Positions 27,964-36,456 of a DNA stretch of 64,000 nt are shown piece by piece (the stretch's first letter is position 1; each line of letters begins with the position of its first letter). The position numbers and the translations under genes are program-made. The notes below the pieces were generated by a model. It saw nothing but the letters and a program-made list of their open reading frames with translations. It searched no databases and was not told the DNA's origin. Source of the DNA: JBGPEQ01 sp050180895 (lineage in GTDB: Bacteria; Pseudomonadota; Alphaproteobacteria; Dongiales; Dongiaceae); assembly GCA_050180895.1 (NCBI GenBank), contig JBFXDS010000002.1:186001-250000 (forward strand). Reading direction: 5' to 3'.

Positions 27964-28959
27964 ATGAAGCGCTGGTTGCTGGCCGCTGCGGCGGTCGCGT
28001 TGCTTGCCGTTCCCGCTACGGCGAATGCGCAGGACAAGCTGAAGTTCGCCCTCGTTCCGAAGGCCATGAACAATCCGTTCTTCGATCTGGCCCGCGACGG
28101 CTGCAAGAAGGCCGAGGCGGATATTCCGAACATCGAATGTCTCTATATCGGTCCCGGCGAGCACACCGAGGCCGAGCAGGTGCAGATCGTGCAGGATCTG
28201 ATCAGCCAGGGCGTCGACGGCATCGCCGTGTCACCGTCCAACGCGGCGGCCATGGCGACGGCGCTGAAGACCGCGAAGGACGCCGGCATCCCGACGCTGA
28301 CCTGGGATGCCGACCTGCTGCCCGAAGACGCACAGTATCGGGCAGCTTTCATTGGTACCAAGAACTACGACATCGGCGTCAACCTCGCGAAGATTGCTCA
28401 GGCCAAGAAGCCGAATGGCGGCAATATCTGCCTGCAGACCGGCGGGGCCTCGGCCGCCAACCATAATGAGCGGCTGCAAGGCATCCGCGACACGCTCGCC
28501 GGCCGCAGCGGCACGACGCCTCCAGGCGATCCGCTGAAGGGCGAGAACGGCTGGACCGAAGTCGACGGCTGTCCGCTCATTACCAATGACGACAGCGCGA
28601 CCGCCGTCCAGCAACTCCAGGACATCCTCGGCAAGTACGCCGATCTCGATGTCTATATCACGACCGGCGCGTTCACGCAGTGGTCGGACAACGCCTTCCG
28701 CCAGGCGATCGAGCCGTACAAAGGTCGGATTGCCGACGGCAGCCTGGTGTTCGCATCGGCCGACACGCTGGACATGCAGATGGCGCAGTTGAAGGAGGGG
28801 CTTAGCAACGGCCAGGTCGGCCAGCGACCGTTCCAGATGGGTTATCTGGCGATGCAGCGTCTGCTCGACCTGAAGAACGGCAAGACGCTGCAGGATCCGG
28901 AATATACCGGCCTCGACGTCTGCACGTCTGACAACGCCGACAGCTGCCTCGGCCAGTAA
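27964..28959 (+). CDS. Sugar ABC transporter periplasmic binding protein
   Basis: A 331-residue type I periplasmic binding protein. Signal peptide residues 1-22 (LLAAAAVALLAVPATANAQ). The mature part opens LKFALVPKAMNNPFFDLARDGC, typical of ribose/inositol-type binders, with DLISQGVDGIAVSPSNAAAM near 80-99 and DAGIPTLTWDADL near 107-119. Several cysteines (ADIPNIEC, NICLQTGG, GCPLIT, DVCTSDNADSC) suggest periplasmic disulfides. It is the last gene of the importer and is followed by strong hairpins. Confidence 0.92.
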   Translation: MKRWLLAAAAVALLAVPATANAQDKLKFALVPKAMNNPFFDLARDGCKKAEADIPNIECLYIGPGEHTEAEQVQIVQDLISQGVDGIAVSPSNAAAMATALKTAKDAGIPTLTWDADLLPEDAQYRAAFIGTKNYDIGVNLAKIAQAKKPNGGNICLQTGGASAANHNERLQGIRDTLAGRSGTTPPGDPLKGENGWTEVDGCPLITNDDSATAVQQLQDILGKYADLDVYITTGAFTQWSDNAFRQAIEPYKGRIADGSLVFASADTLDMQMAQLKEGLSNGQVGQRPFQMGYLAMQRLLDLKNGKTLQDPEYTGLDVCTSDNADSCLGQ

Positions 28960-28967
28960 CAGCGCAC

Positions 28968-29040
28968 GGGGCGACCCGCACGGGTCGCCCCGACCAAGCA
29001 AATGTAGGGGCGCCCCCGCGCGGGCGCCCCTTTCTCTTTA
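28968..29040 (+). terminator. Double hairpin terminator after the sugar-binding-protein gene
   Basis: The first hairpin has perfect 11-base arms (28968-28978 and 28981-28991, GGGGCGACCCG type) that must open slightly for a loop. The second has a perfect 10-bp stem (29006-29015 with 29022-29031) and is followed by TTTCTCTTT, a proper intrinsic terminator. Both cores begin GGGGCG like the family C elements, so this may be a family C pair used as a terminator. Confidence 0.75.
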
Positions 29041-29080
29041 GCGCTTCCTACGCGGCTTTCCGTCCCCTGTACGCTACTGC

Positions 29081-31357
29081 ATGGAACCACCCGTTGTGTT
29101 ACCGTCTGCGGTTCCTAACCGTCGCTCGCTGGGCGGGGGCAGCCTTTTGGTCACGGAGCGCAAGCTTGCTGCGATCCTTGCAGCCGACGTCGCCGGCTAT
29201 AGCCGGTTGATGGGGGCTGACGAGGAGGCCACCCTCGACGCTCTCCGTTCGCATCGCAACGTCGTCGACGGGCTGGTTGCCGCCCACCGCGGACGCATCT
29301 TCAACAGTGCCGGCGACAGCGTGGTCGCGGAATTCCCGAGCGCCGTGGAGGCGAGCCTGTGCGCGGTCGAGATCCAGCAGGAGATCGCCAGGCGCAACGA
29401 GCCGGTGCCCAAGGGCAAGCGACTCGCGTTTCGCATCGGCGTGAACATCGGCGACGTCGTGGTCGAGGCCGGAAATCTGCTCGGCGATGGCGTGAACGTC
29501 GCCGATCGCGTGCAGAAGCTGGCCGAGGCCGGAGGCATTTGCGTCTCGCGCAACGTCTACGACCAGCTCAGGAACAAGGCCGGCTTCGTCTTGGAGCCGA
29601 TGGGCGAGCATCAGGTCAAGAATATCGCGATGCCCGTGTCGGTCTATCGCGTCCTGATCGACGGTGCCGCCCGGCGGCCGCGGGCCCTACGGTGGCTTGC
29701 GATGGTTGTGCGGCAACGGCGTCGCACGGCGGCAGTCGCAGCGACCGTGTTTCTGATCGCCATCGGTGCACTTGCAGCTTGGCATTGGCAGCCGCGCACG
29801 CCGGCCCGAACCGGCTTTCCGTCCCTTGCCGTGTTGCCGTTCCAAAACTTGAGCGGCGACCCGACGCTCGACCCCTATGGCGATAGCGTCACCGAGGACC
29901 TTATCACCGTGATGTCCCGCTTTCCCGATCTCACGGTCGTCTCCCGCAATTCGAGCTTCGGCTACAAAGGCAAGGACGTCGATCCGGTGCAGGTCGGGCA
30001 GGATCTCAAGGTCGACTATGTCATCGAAGGCAGCGTGCAGAGGAAGGGCGATGACGGTCTGCGGATCAATGCCCAGTTGATCGATGCTCGGACGAACGCC
30101 CACGTCTGGGCCGAAGGCTACGACGGCAATAATCCGCCTGCGCTCCAGGAGGAAGCGATCGGAAAAATCGTCGTCGCACTGTCCAGCCTGGATGGGCAGA
30201 TCATGCAGAACGAGTACCAAAGGACCAAGGGCAAGAGCAGGGTCGAGTTTGGCGAGCATGACTACTATCTGAGCGGGCACGAGATCTTCTCCCGCTTCGC
30301 AAGCATCGAAGAACACGACCGTGCCGGGGCGATATGGCGGGAGGGACTCGAGAAGTTTCCCGACTCCGCTCTTCTGCGCATTGCGCTGGCCTGGTACCAC
30401 TTCACGCGCCCCTGGGATTTTGACACCGGCAAGCCGTTCATCGACTATCGGCGCGCCGGCGAGCTTGCGCGGGAGGCCCTTGCGGGCCAGAACCTCTCGC
30501 CGTTCGTGCGGTGGCGCGGCCATATGCTCATGGCCTACATCCACTGGTTCGAAGGCAATTTCGTCAAAGCCGTTGCCGCCACCGAAGTCGCGGTTGCCCT
30601 GGCCCCTTACGATGCCGGCACGCTGTCGTTCCTGTCGCGCGTGCAGGTCGCGTCGGGTAACACGAGCCGTGGCCTCGAATGGGTGCAGGAGTCCATGCGC
30701 CGCGATCCGACGATTCACAGAAACACGAGGATATTGGCCTGGATCTACTATCTGACCGGCGACTATGAGAAATCGATCGAAGCGGCGCGGCGGCACGAGG
30801 AGCTCAGCCGAAGGTTGGGCGACGATGCCAGTTGGTACATGGCAGCCAGCTATGTCCATCTCGGTCGCCCGGAGGAAGCGCGGGCGGTTGCCGAGCGGGC
30901 GCTGGACGTTCAGCCCTGGACGCAACTGCACGCACGCAACACCTATTTGTGGCGTCCCTACAAGGATCCCGCCATCGTCGAGCGCGAACTGGCCGACTAT
31001 GCCCGGGCCGGTTTGCCGGAATTGCCGTTCGGCTACGATGCGAAGGGAAAGGACCGCCTCACCGCTGAGGAGATCAAGGCTCTGACGTTCGGTCACACGC
31101 TCCGCGGCCATGACGTCGAGTCCGGTGCGGCTATTACCGAAGTCATTGCCAAAGACGGCGCGGTCAGCGCATCCGGCGATCTTGGATCGTACGCAGCGAC
31201 GCTCCTGTCTCTGAGCGGCAATCTGATCTGCTATTCGTGGATCGAAGGGGGGCCGTCATGCGGTGCCGTTTTCCGCAATCCCGGCGGATCGGCTGACCGC
31301 CAGGACGAATACGTGTTGGTGGAAGCCTGCTGCGAGTACCGCTTCTCGGTCAAGTGA
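29081..31357 (+). CDS. Class III adenylate/guanylate cyclase with TolB-like domain and TPR repeats
   Basis: A 758-residue signalling protein. Residues about 25-190 form a class III cyclase domain with both metal aspartates (LAADVAGYSRLM and NSAGDSVVAEF) and the NVADRVQ substrate segment, so it is probably active. A single membrane helix follows near residues 215-232. The outer part begins with a TolB-like domain (SLAVLPFQNLSGDPTLDPYG, about 247-266), then TPR-like helices to about residue 660. The C-terminal 80 residues are Gly/Cys-rich (GPSCGAVFRNPGG, EACCEYRFSVK) and unusual for this architecture. The ATG at 29081 lacks a ribosome site; a TTG at 29147 with GGGGG upstream may be the true start. 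It appears monocistronic. Confidence 0.87.
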   Translation: MEPPVVLPSAVPNRRSLGGGSLLVTERKLAAILAADVAGYSRLMGADEEATLDALRSHRNVVDGLVAAHRGRIFNSAGDSVVAEFPSAVEASLCAVEIQQEIARRNEPVPKGKRLAFRIGVNIGDVVVEAGNLLGDGVNVADRVQKLAEAGGICVSRNVYDQLRNKAGFVLEPMGEHQVKNIAMPVSVYRVLIDGAARRPRALRWLAMVVRQRRRTAAVAATVFLIAIGALAAWHWQPRTPARTGFPSLAVLPFQNLSGDPTLDPYGDSVTEDLITVMSRFPDLTVVSRNSSFGYKGKDVDPVQVGQDLKVDYVIEGSVQRKGDDGLRINAQLIDARTNAHVWAEGYDGNNPPALQEEAIGKIVVALSSLDGQIMQNEYQRTKGKSRVEFGEHDYYLSGHEIFSRFASIEEHDRAGAIWREGLEKFPDSALLRIALAWYHFTRPWDFDTGKPFIDYRRAGELAREALAGQNLSPFVRWRGHMLMAYIHWFEGNFVKAVAATEVAVALAPYDAGTLSFLSRVQVASGNTSRGLEWVQESMRRDPTIHRNTRILAWIYYLTGDYEKSIEAARRHEELSRRLGDDASWYMAASYVHLGRPEEARAVAERALDVQPWTQLHARNTYLWRPYKDPAIVERELADYARAGLPELPFGYDAKGKDRLTAEEIKALTFGHTLRGHDVESGAAITEVIAKDGAVSASGDLGSYAATLLSLSGNLICYSWIEGGPSCGAVFRNPGGSADRQDEYVLVEACCEYRFSVK

Positions 31358-31382
31358 AGCGGAGGAGGTGGACGCCGTTTCC

Positions 31383-32147
31383 TTACAGCGTCTCCGAGAT
31401 CCCGCCGTCGACGGTCAGGACGTGGCCGTTGACGTAGGAGGCGGCCTCGGAGGCGAGGAACACGGCGGCGCCGCCGATCTCGCGCGGCTCGGCCCAGCGT
31501 CCGAGCGGCGTGCGCTGGCAGACCCACTCGTTAAATTCCTTGTTGCTGATGAGCGCCGTGTTCAGCTCGGTCGCGACGTAGCCGGGCGCGATCGCGTTGA
31601 CGGTGATGCCCGTCGGGCCGAGCTCCGCCGCCAGCGAGCGGGTGAGCGCATGGATCGCGCCCTTGGCGGCGATGTAGCCGTGGATGGTCGGCCGCGCCAG
31701 GATGGCGCCGATCGAGCCGATATTGATGATGCGGCCGAACCGGGCGGCGATCATCACCCGCGCCGCCTCGCGCGCGAGGCGGAAGCAGGCCGTGAAGTTC
31801 GTCGCCATCACGCGTTCGATGTCGGCGTCGGTCCAGTCCGTCAGCGCTACCCGGTGCTGGATGCCCGCATTGTTCACGAGGATGTCGAGCCGGCCGAACT
31901 TGTCGGCGGCGTCGGCGACCGCCTTGCACGAGGCGGCCGCATCGGTCACGTCGAACATCGCGGCCTCGGCCTTGCAGCCCTTGGCGCGCAGCTCGTCGGT
32001 CTTGCGTATCAGCATCGTCCGGTCGCGGCCGTTGAGGAGCACGCGCGCGCCGCTGTCTGCCAGCGACTCGGCGATGGCGAAGCCGATGCCGCGCGATGCG
32101 CCGGTGACCAGGGCGACGCGCCCGTCGAGCGAGAAGGGGCCAGTCAT
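31383..32147 (-). CDS. SDR, gluconate 5-dehydrogenase-like
   Basis: A 254-residue SDR. TGASRGIGFAIAESLA at residues 16-31, NNAGIQHRVALTDW near 91-104, and the catalytic Tyr-x-x-x-Lys in HGYIAAKGAIHALT near 156. The NNAGIQHR stretch is characteristic of gluconate 5-dehydrogenase (IdnO) and related keto-sugar-acid reductases. It overlaps the upstream Gfo/Idh/MocA gene by 4 bases (ATGA), so the two are translationally coupled, and both lie beside an altronate/galactarate dehydratase. Confidence 0.87.
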   Translation of the reverse strand: MTGPFSLDGRVALVTGASRGIGFAIAESLADSGARVLLNGRDRTMLIRKTDELRAKGCKAEAAMFDVTDAAASCKAVADAADKFGRLDILVNNAGIQHRVALTDWTDADIERVMATNFTACFRLAREAARVMIAARFGRIINIGSIGAILARPTIHGYIAAKGAIHALTRSLAAELGPTGITVNAIAPGYVATELNTALISNKEFNEWVCQRTPLGRWAEPREIGGAAVFLASEAASYVNGHVLTVDGGISETL

Positions 32148-33286
32148 CGTCGTCTCTCGACCTCGTCGATACGGACCCAGCGGCGCTCAGCGTCGGACCG
32201 GGTGACGGCCTCGAGCACGCGCTGGATCTCCCACGCCTCCCGGAAATCGGGCCATGCTTTCGAGCGCCCGGCAACCCCCAACAGCAGGTCGCGCACCTCG
32301 ATCACCTTCATGTCATTGAAGCCGAGCTGATGGCCCGGCGCCGGGCAGAAGGCGCCGTAGGGCGGATGGCTCGGATCGGTCGCGAGGGTCTTGTAGCCCT
32401 CGCGCCCCGGCGTCTGTCCCGCGGCGTAGAGCCGGAGCTCGTTCATGCGCTCCTGCGTGAAGGCCAGCGACCCCTTGGTGCCCGTGATCTCGTAGGCGAG
32501 CTGCATCTTCCGGCCGGTGGCCATCCAGCTGGCCTCGATCGTGCCGCCGCAGCCGTCGGCGAAGCGGAGGAGGAAGCGCGCCTGGTCGTCCGCCTGCACG
32601 CGCCGGCGTCGCCGCGACCCGCGGGCGGCGGGCCGTTGCTTGACGACCGTGTCGAGGGTCCCGCAGACGGCGGCGATGGGGCCGACGAGGAAGCGCGCGA
32701 GGGAGACGATGTGGCTGCCGAGGTCGGCGATGACTCCGCTGCCGCGCGGCCCGCTGCAGCGCCAGGTCATCGGCGCGTCCGGGCTGGACATATAGTCCTC
32801 GGCGTGGATGCCGCGGAAATCGATGATGTCGCCGATCTCGCCGCCGGCGATGATCTCGCGCGCCACGGCCTGGATCGGGTTCTTCAGATAGTTGAAGCCG
32901 ACCATGGTGACGATGCCGGGCTTCTTGGCGGCGCGAGCGGCGAGCCCGCGCGCTTCGGCCGCCGTCACCGCCAACGGCTTCTCGCAATAGACATGCTTGC
33001 CGGCGGCGAGCGCCGCGATGGCGATCTCGCGGTGCTGGCCCGTGGGCGCGGTGATGTCGACCAAGTCGACGGCGGGATCGTTGACCAGCGCCCGCCAGTC
33101 GCCGGTCGCCCGCCGGAATCCGAGCCGCGCCGCCGCGCGCTTCGCCGTCCGCACATCGATCTCGGCCATCATCTCCAGCACCGGCACCGCCGGCAACTCG
33201 AACACCGCCCCGACCTCCCGATAGGCGATGGCATGAGCGCGCCCCATGAACCCGGCGCCGATCAGCCCGATGTGGACCGGGTTCAT
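32144..33286 (-). CDS. Gfo/Idh/MocA family oxidoreductase
   Basis: A 380-residue NAD(P)-dependent dehydrogenase. IGLIGAGFMGRAHAIAY at residues 5-21 binds the cofactor, CEKPLAVTAAEARG near 97-110 holds the catalytic Lys, and HAEDYMSSPDAPMTWRC near 159-175 is common in the glucose-fructose oxidoreductase-like sugar dehydrogenases. ATG at 33286 is chosen because the frame before it lacks the fold. Coupled by a 4-base overlap to the SDR downstream. The family B repeat lies just upstream of it. Confidence 0.87.
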   Translation of the reverse strand: MNPVHIGLIGAGFMGRAHAIAYREVGAVFELPAVPVLEMMAEIDVRTAKRAAARLGFRRATGDWRALVNDPAVDLVDITAPTGQHREIAIAALAAGKHVYCEKPLAVTAAEARGLAARAAKKPGIVTMVGFNYLKNPIQAVAREIIAGGEIGDIIDFRGIHAEDYMSSPDAPMTWRCSGPRGSGVIADLGSHIVSLARFLVGPIAAVCGTLDTVVKQRPAARGSRRRRRVQADDQARFLLRFADGCGGTIEASWMATGRKMQLAYEITGTKGSLAFTQERMNELRLYAAGQTPGREGYKTLATDPSHPPYGAFCPAPGHQLGFNDMKVIEVRDLLLGVAGRSKAWPDFREAWEIQRVLEAVTRSDAERRWVRIDEVERRR

Positions 33287-33350
33287 CGCGGGTGGTTGGA
33301 CTCGGTCGCGGCGCCCGGTTTCGACAGCCCTCTTGCCCCCCATTTGACGT

Positions 33351-33428
33351 TGTCACCCCCGCGAAAGCGGGGGTCCAGGGCAAGCGATGAAGCGGTCGCC
33401 CTGGATTCCCGCTTCCGCGGGAATGACA
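33351..33428. repeat. Family B inverted-repeat element
   Basis: Left half TGTCACCCCCGCGAAAGCGG... (33351-33381) and right half (33398-33428, ending CCGCGGGAATGACA) are reverse complements with a few mismatches, and each half contains its own hairpin (CCCCCGC/GCGGGGG and TTCCCGC/GCGGGAA). Elements of this form are common between genes in alphaproteobacterial genomes. A decayed copy is at 56134. Confidence 0.85.
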
Positions 33429-33513
33429 CTCCGAGTATGTCTCGACAGGCGAAGTCCTGCTTGGCGCGAAGCGGGAGCGGGTGGGGTGAAGGTGCGCGAG
33501 GCATTCAGCAGCG

Positions 33514-35049
33514 TTACATCGTCGCGCCGAAATGCCAGGGCGCGAACTCGTCTTCCCCGTAGCCGAACTCCTCGCTCTTCGATCGCTTGCCGGACGCGGT
33601 GTCCAGGATCATCCGGAAGATGCGCTGGCCGACCTCCTCCAGTGTCGCCGTGCCGTCGGCGATCTCGCCGCAATTGATGTCCATGTCGTCCTTCATGCGC
33701 TGGTACATCGGCGTGTTGGTGGCGAGCTTCAGGCTCGGCGCCGGCTTGCAGCCGAAGCAGGAGCCGCGGCCGGTGGTGAAGCAGACGATGTTGGCGCCGC
33801 CGGCCACCTGGCCGGTCACCGACACCGGGTCGTAGCCCGGCGTGTCCATGAAGACGAAGCCGCGCTTCGTCACGGGCTCGGCGTAGCGGTAGACGTCGAC
33901 CATGTCGCTGGAGCCGCCCTTGGCCGCGGCGCCGAGCGACTTCTCGAGGATGGTGGTCAGCCCGCCGGCCTTGTTGCCCGGCGCCGGGTTGCTGTCCATG
34001 GTCTCGCCGTGCTTGGCGGTGTAGCTCTCCCACCACTTTAGCAGGTCGAGCAGCTTGTCGCCGACCTCCTTGCTGACGGCGCGGCGCAGCAGCATGTGCT
34101 CGGCGCCGTAGATCTCCGGCGTCTCGCTGAGGATCGCGGTGCCGCCGTTCTGCACCAGCAGGTCCGAGGCGACGCCGAGCGCCGGGTTGGCGGTGATGCC
34201 GGAGAAGCCGTCGGAGCCGCCGCATTGCAGGCCCAGGGTCAGATGCTTGGCCGGCAGGGTCTGGCGCTTCACGTTGTTGGCCGCCGGCAGCAGCTCCTTG
34301 ATGCGCTCGACGCCGGCCCGGACGGTGGCGTTGGTGCCGCCGGTCTCCTGGATCGTGTAGGTGTGGATGCGGCCGCCGACCGGGATGCCCTCGGCCTCGC
34401 ACAGCCGGTTCAGCTGGTTGGCCTCGCAGCCGAGGCCGATGATCAGCACGGCGGCGAAGTTCGGATGCTTGGCGTAGCCGGCGATGGTGCGGCGGAGCAG
34501 GGCGATGGCCTCACCCTCGGCACCGGCGGCACAGCCGCTCTTGTGGGTTAGCGCGACGACGCCGTCGACGTTCGGGAAGTCGGCAAGCGCGTGGGGCCCG
34601 CGGAACTGATCGGAAATCAGCCGCGCCACCGTGGCCGAGCAGTTCACCGTCGTCAGCACGCCGATGTAGTTGCGGGTGGCCACGCTGCCGTCGGCGCGGA
34701 GGATGCCCTGAAAGGTGGCGGCTTCGCTTTCCGGCAGCGGCGGGATGTTGCGCCGGTCGGCGCCAATGGTGTGGTCGGCGGCGCTCGGCCGGAAGGCGAG
34801 GTTGTGGACATGGACATGCTCGCCCGGCCGGATTGCTCGGGTGGCGTTGCCGATGATCTGGCCGAACTTGCGCACGGGCTCGCCGGCTGCTACCGGCTGG
34901 ACCGCCACCTTGTGGCCCCGCGCGATGGGCTCGCTCGCGCGCACGTTGGCGCCGACGGGCTCGCCGACGGCGATGTCGCGCATGGCGATCATGACCGGAT
35001 CGGACGGGTTGAGCCGAAGGGTTGCCGGTCGGTCTAGGACTTCCGCCAT
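33514..35049 (-). CDS. uxaA: Altronate/galactarate dehydratase family protein (UxaA type)
   Basis: A 511-residue dehydratase. Residues about 15-90 form a SAF domain (NPSDPVMIAMRDIAVGEPV, then GHKVAVQPVAAGEPVRKFGQ), and the large catalytic part shows GVLTTVNCSATVARLIS near 128-144, LGLQCGGSDGFSGITANPA near 284-302, and GRGSCFGCKPAPSLKLATNTP near 427-447. Fused N- and C-terminal UxaA halves and this length fit altronate/galactarate dehydratases, which remove water from hexonates or hexarates to give 2-keto-3-deoxy acids. Adjacent AraD1-type dehydratase and distant KDG kinase/KDPG aldolase fit that product. Confidence 0.88.
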   Translation of the reverse strand: MAEVLDRPATLRLNPSDPVMIAMRDIAVGEPVGANVRASEPIARGHKVAVQPVAAGEPVRKFGQIIGNATRAIRPGEHVHVHNLAFRPSAADHTIGADRRNIPPLPESEAATFQGILRADGSVATRNYIGVLTTVNCSATVARLISDQFRGPHALADFPNVDGVVALTHKSGCAAGAEGEAIALLRRTIAGYAKHPNFAAVLIIGLGCEANQLNRLCEAEGIPVGGRIHTYTIQETGGTNATVRAGVERIKELLPAANNVKRQTLPAKHLTLGLQCGGSDGFSGITANPALGVASDLLVQNGGTAILSETPEIYGAEHMLLRRAVSKEVGDKLLDLLKWWESYTAKHGETMDSNPAPGNKAGGLTTILEKSLGAAAKGGSSDMVDVYRYAEPVTKRGFVFMDTPGYDPVSVTGQVAGGANIVCFTTGRGSCFGCKPAPSLKLATNTPMYQRMKDDMDINCGEIADGTATLEEVGQRIFRMILDTASGKRSKSEEFGYGEDEFAPWHFGATM

Positions 35050-35127
35050 CGTGACCTCGGACGCTAGGAACGCCGCCTGCAGGCGGCTGGAGCAGCAAGC
35101 AGCCGAATGATAGCACCGCTGTCAAGG

Positions 35128-35156
35128 CTGGTGCACGGGCGGTGCATAGGCACCAG
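35128..35156. promoter_or_regulatory. Operator-like palindrome between uxaA and the FAH-family gene
   Basis: CTGGTGC (35128-35134) and GCACCAG (35150-35156) are perfect inverted repeats 15 bases apart, with another GGTGCA between them (35141-35146). The site is in the 150-base divergent promoter region, 44 bases before the plus-strand start, so it could control both genes. No regulator is adjacent on either side. Confidence 0.45.
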
Positions 35157-35199
35157 ATATGTCGTATTTGAGGGATAACCAAGGGAGGACCATCAGCCC

Positions 35200-36384
35200 A
35201 TGAACATCGACCTCGATCCGCGCACATCGCTGCCGGCCGATGCCGACCGCGCCTGCCTGATCGGCCGCGCCTGGGTGCCGGGCGCGCCTGCCGGGCCGGC
35301 CGTCGTGGTCCTGGACGACGGGTCCGTGATCGACATCTCCCGCGCCTACCCGACGACGTCGTTCCTACTGGAGCAGGAGCAGCCGGCGGCGTCGGCGCAG
35401 GCGGCCAAAGGGCGCGGCGTGGTGCTCGGCAAGGTGGCGGATCTTCTGGCCAACAGTGGCGCGGACCAGTACGACCCGGACAGGCCGCGGTTCCTGGCGC
35501 CCTGCGATCTGCAGGCGCTCAAGGCCTGCGGCGTCACCTTCGTGTCGAGCATGCTGGAGCGGGTGATCGAGGAGAAAACCAAGGGCGAGCCCGGCCAAGC
35601 CGACCAGGTTCGGCGCAGCCTCGTTGCCGCGATCGGGGTCGACCTCGGCGCCGTGCGGCCGGGCTCGGCGGAAGCGGCGAAGGTGAAGGAACTGTTGGTA
35701 GAGCGCGGCTTGTGGTCGCCCTATCTCGAGGTCGGCATCGGCCCGGACGCGGAAGTGTTCACCAAGAGCCAGCCGATGTCTGCGGTGGGCACCGGGGTGG
35801 AGGTCGGCCTGCATCCGGCCTCGACCTGGAACAACCCGGAGCCGGAGATCGTGCTGGCCGTCGACAGTCGCGGCCGTACCGTGGGAGCATCGCTCGGCAA
35901 CGACGTGAACCTGCGCGACTTCGAGGGCCGCAGCGCCCTGCTGCTAGGCAAGGCCAAGGATAACAACGGCTCCTGCGCCATCGGCCCGTTCATCCGGCTG
36001 TTCGATGACTACTTCTCGATGGATGATGTGCGCCGAGCCGAGGTGGAACTGGAGATCGTCGGCGACGACCAGTTCACGCTGCGGGCCACCAGCTCGATGT
36101 CGCAGATCAGCCGCGATCCTCTGGAGCTGGTGACGCATGCGGTCGGCAGGACCCACCAGTATCCGGACGGCATGATGCTGTTCCTCGGCACCATGTTCGC
36201 GCCGACCCAGGATCGCGACGGGCCGGGCCAGGGCTTCACCCACAAGCGCGGCGATATCGTCATCATCGCCACGCCGACGCTGGGCGCGCTGGTCAACCGC
36301 GTCGGCACCAGCGACGCCATTCCGCCCTGGACGTTCGGGACGGGGGCGCTGATGCGGAATCTGCGGGCGCGAGGACTGCTCTGA
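35200..36384 (+). CDS. AraD1-type fumarylacetoacetate hydrolase family protein (2-keto-3-deoxy-pentonate dehydratase)
   Basis: A 394-residue FAH-fold enzyme with an N-terminal extension (residues 1-90) and the catalytic fold after it. Metal ligands are in HPASTWNNPEPEIVLAVD (about 206-223), and GNDVNLRDFEGRSALLLGKA (about 232-251) plus DNNGSCAIGPFIRLFD are typical of the AraD1 group that dehydrates 2-keto-3-deoxy-L-arabonate or -xylonate to 2-oxoglutarate semialdehyde. AAGGGAGG lies upstream of the ATG. Functionally it fits the pentose genes near 56-62 kb, but it is 20 kb away from them. Confidence 0.88.
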   Translation: MNIDLDPRTSLPADADRACLIGRAWVPGAPAGPAVVVLDDGSVIDISRAYPTTSFLLEQEQPAASAQAAKGRGVVLGKVADLLANSGADQYDPDRPRFLAPCDLQALKACGVTFVSSMLERVIEEKTKGEPGQADQVRRSLVAAIGVDLGAVRPGSAEAAKVKELLVERGLWSPYLEVGIGPDAEVFTKSQPMSAVGTGVEVGLHPASTWNNPEPEIVLAVDSRGRTVGASLGNDVNLRDFEGRSALLLGKAKDNNGSCAIGPFIRLFDDYFSMDDVRRAEVELEIVGDDQFTLRATSSMSQISRDPLELVTHAVGRTHQYPDGMMLFLGTMFAPTQDRDGPGQGFTHKRGDIVIIATPTLGALVNRVGTSDAIPPWTFGTGALMRNLRARGLL

Positions 36385-36456
36385 CGTCCAAGCCGGAATG
36401 TCTGCCGTGGGCCCTCAGGTGAGCGGGCAGGATCGCTGGATCTGCCGCCGCGCCCG

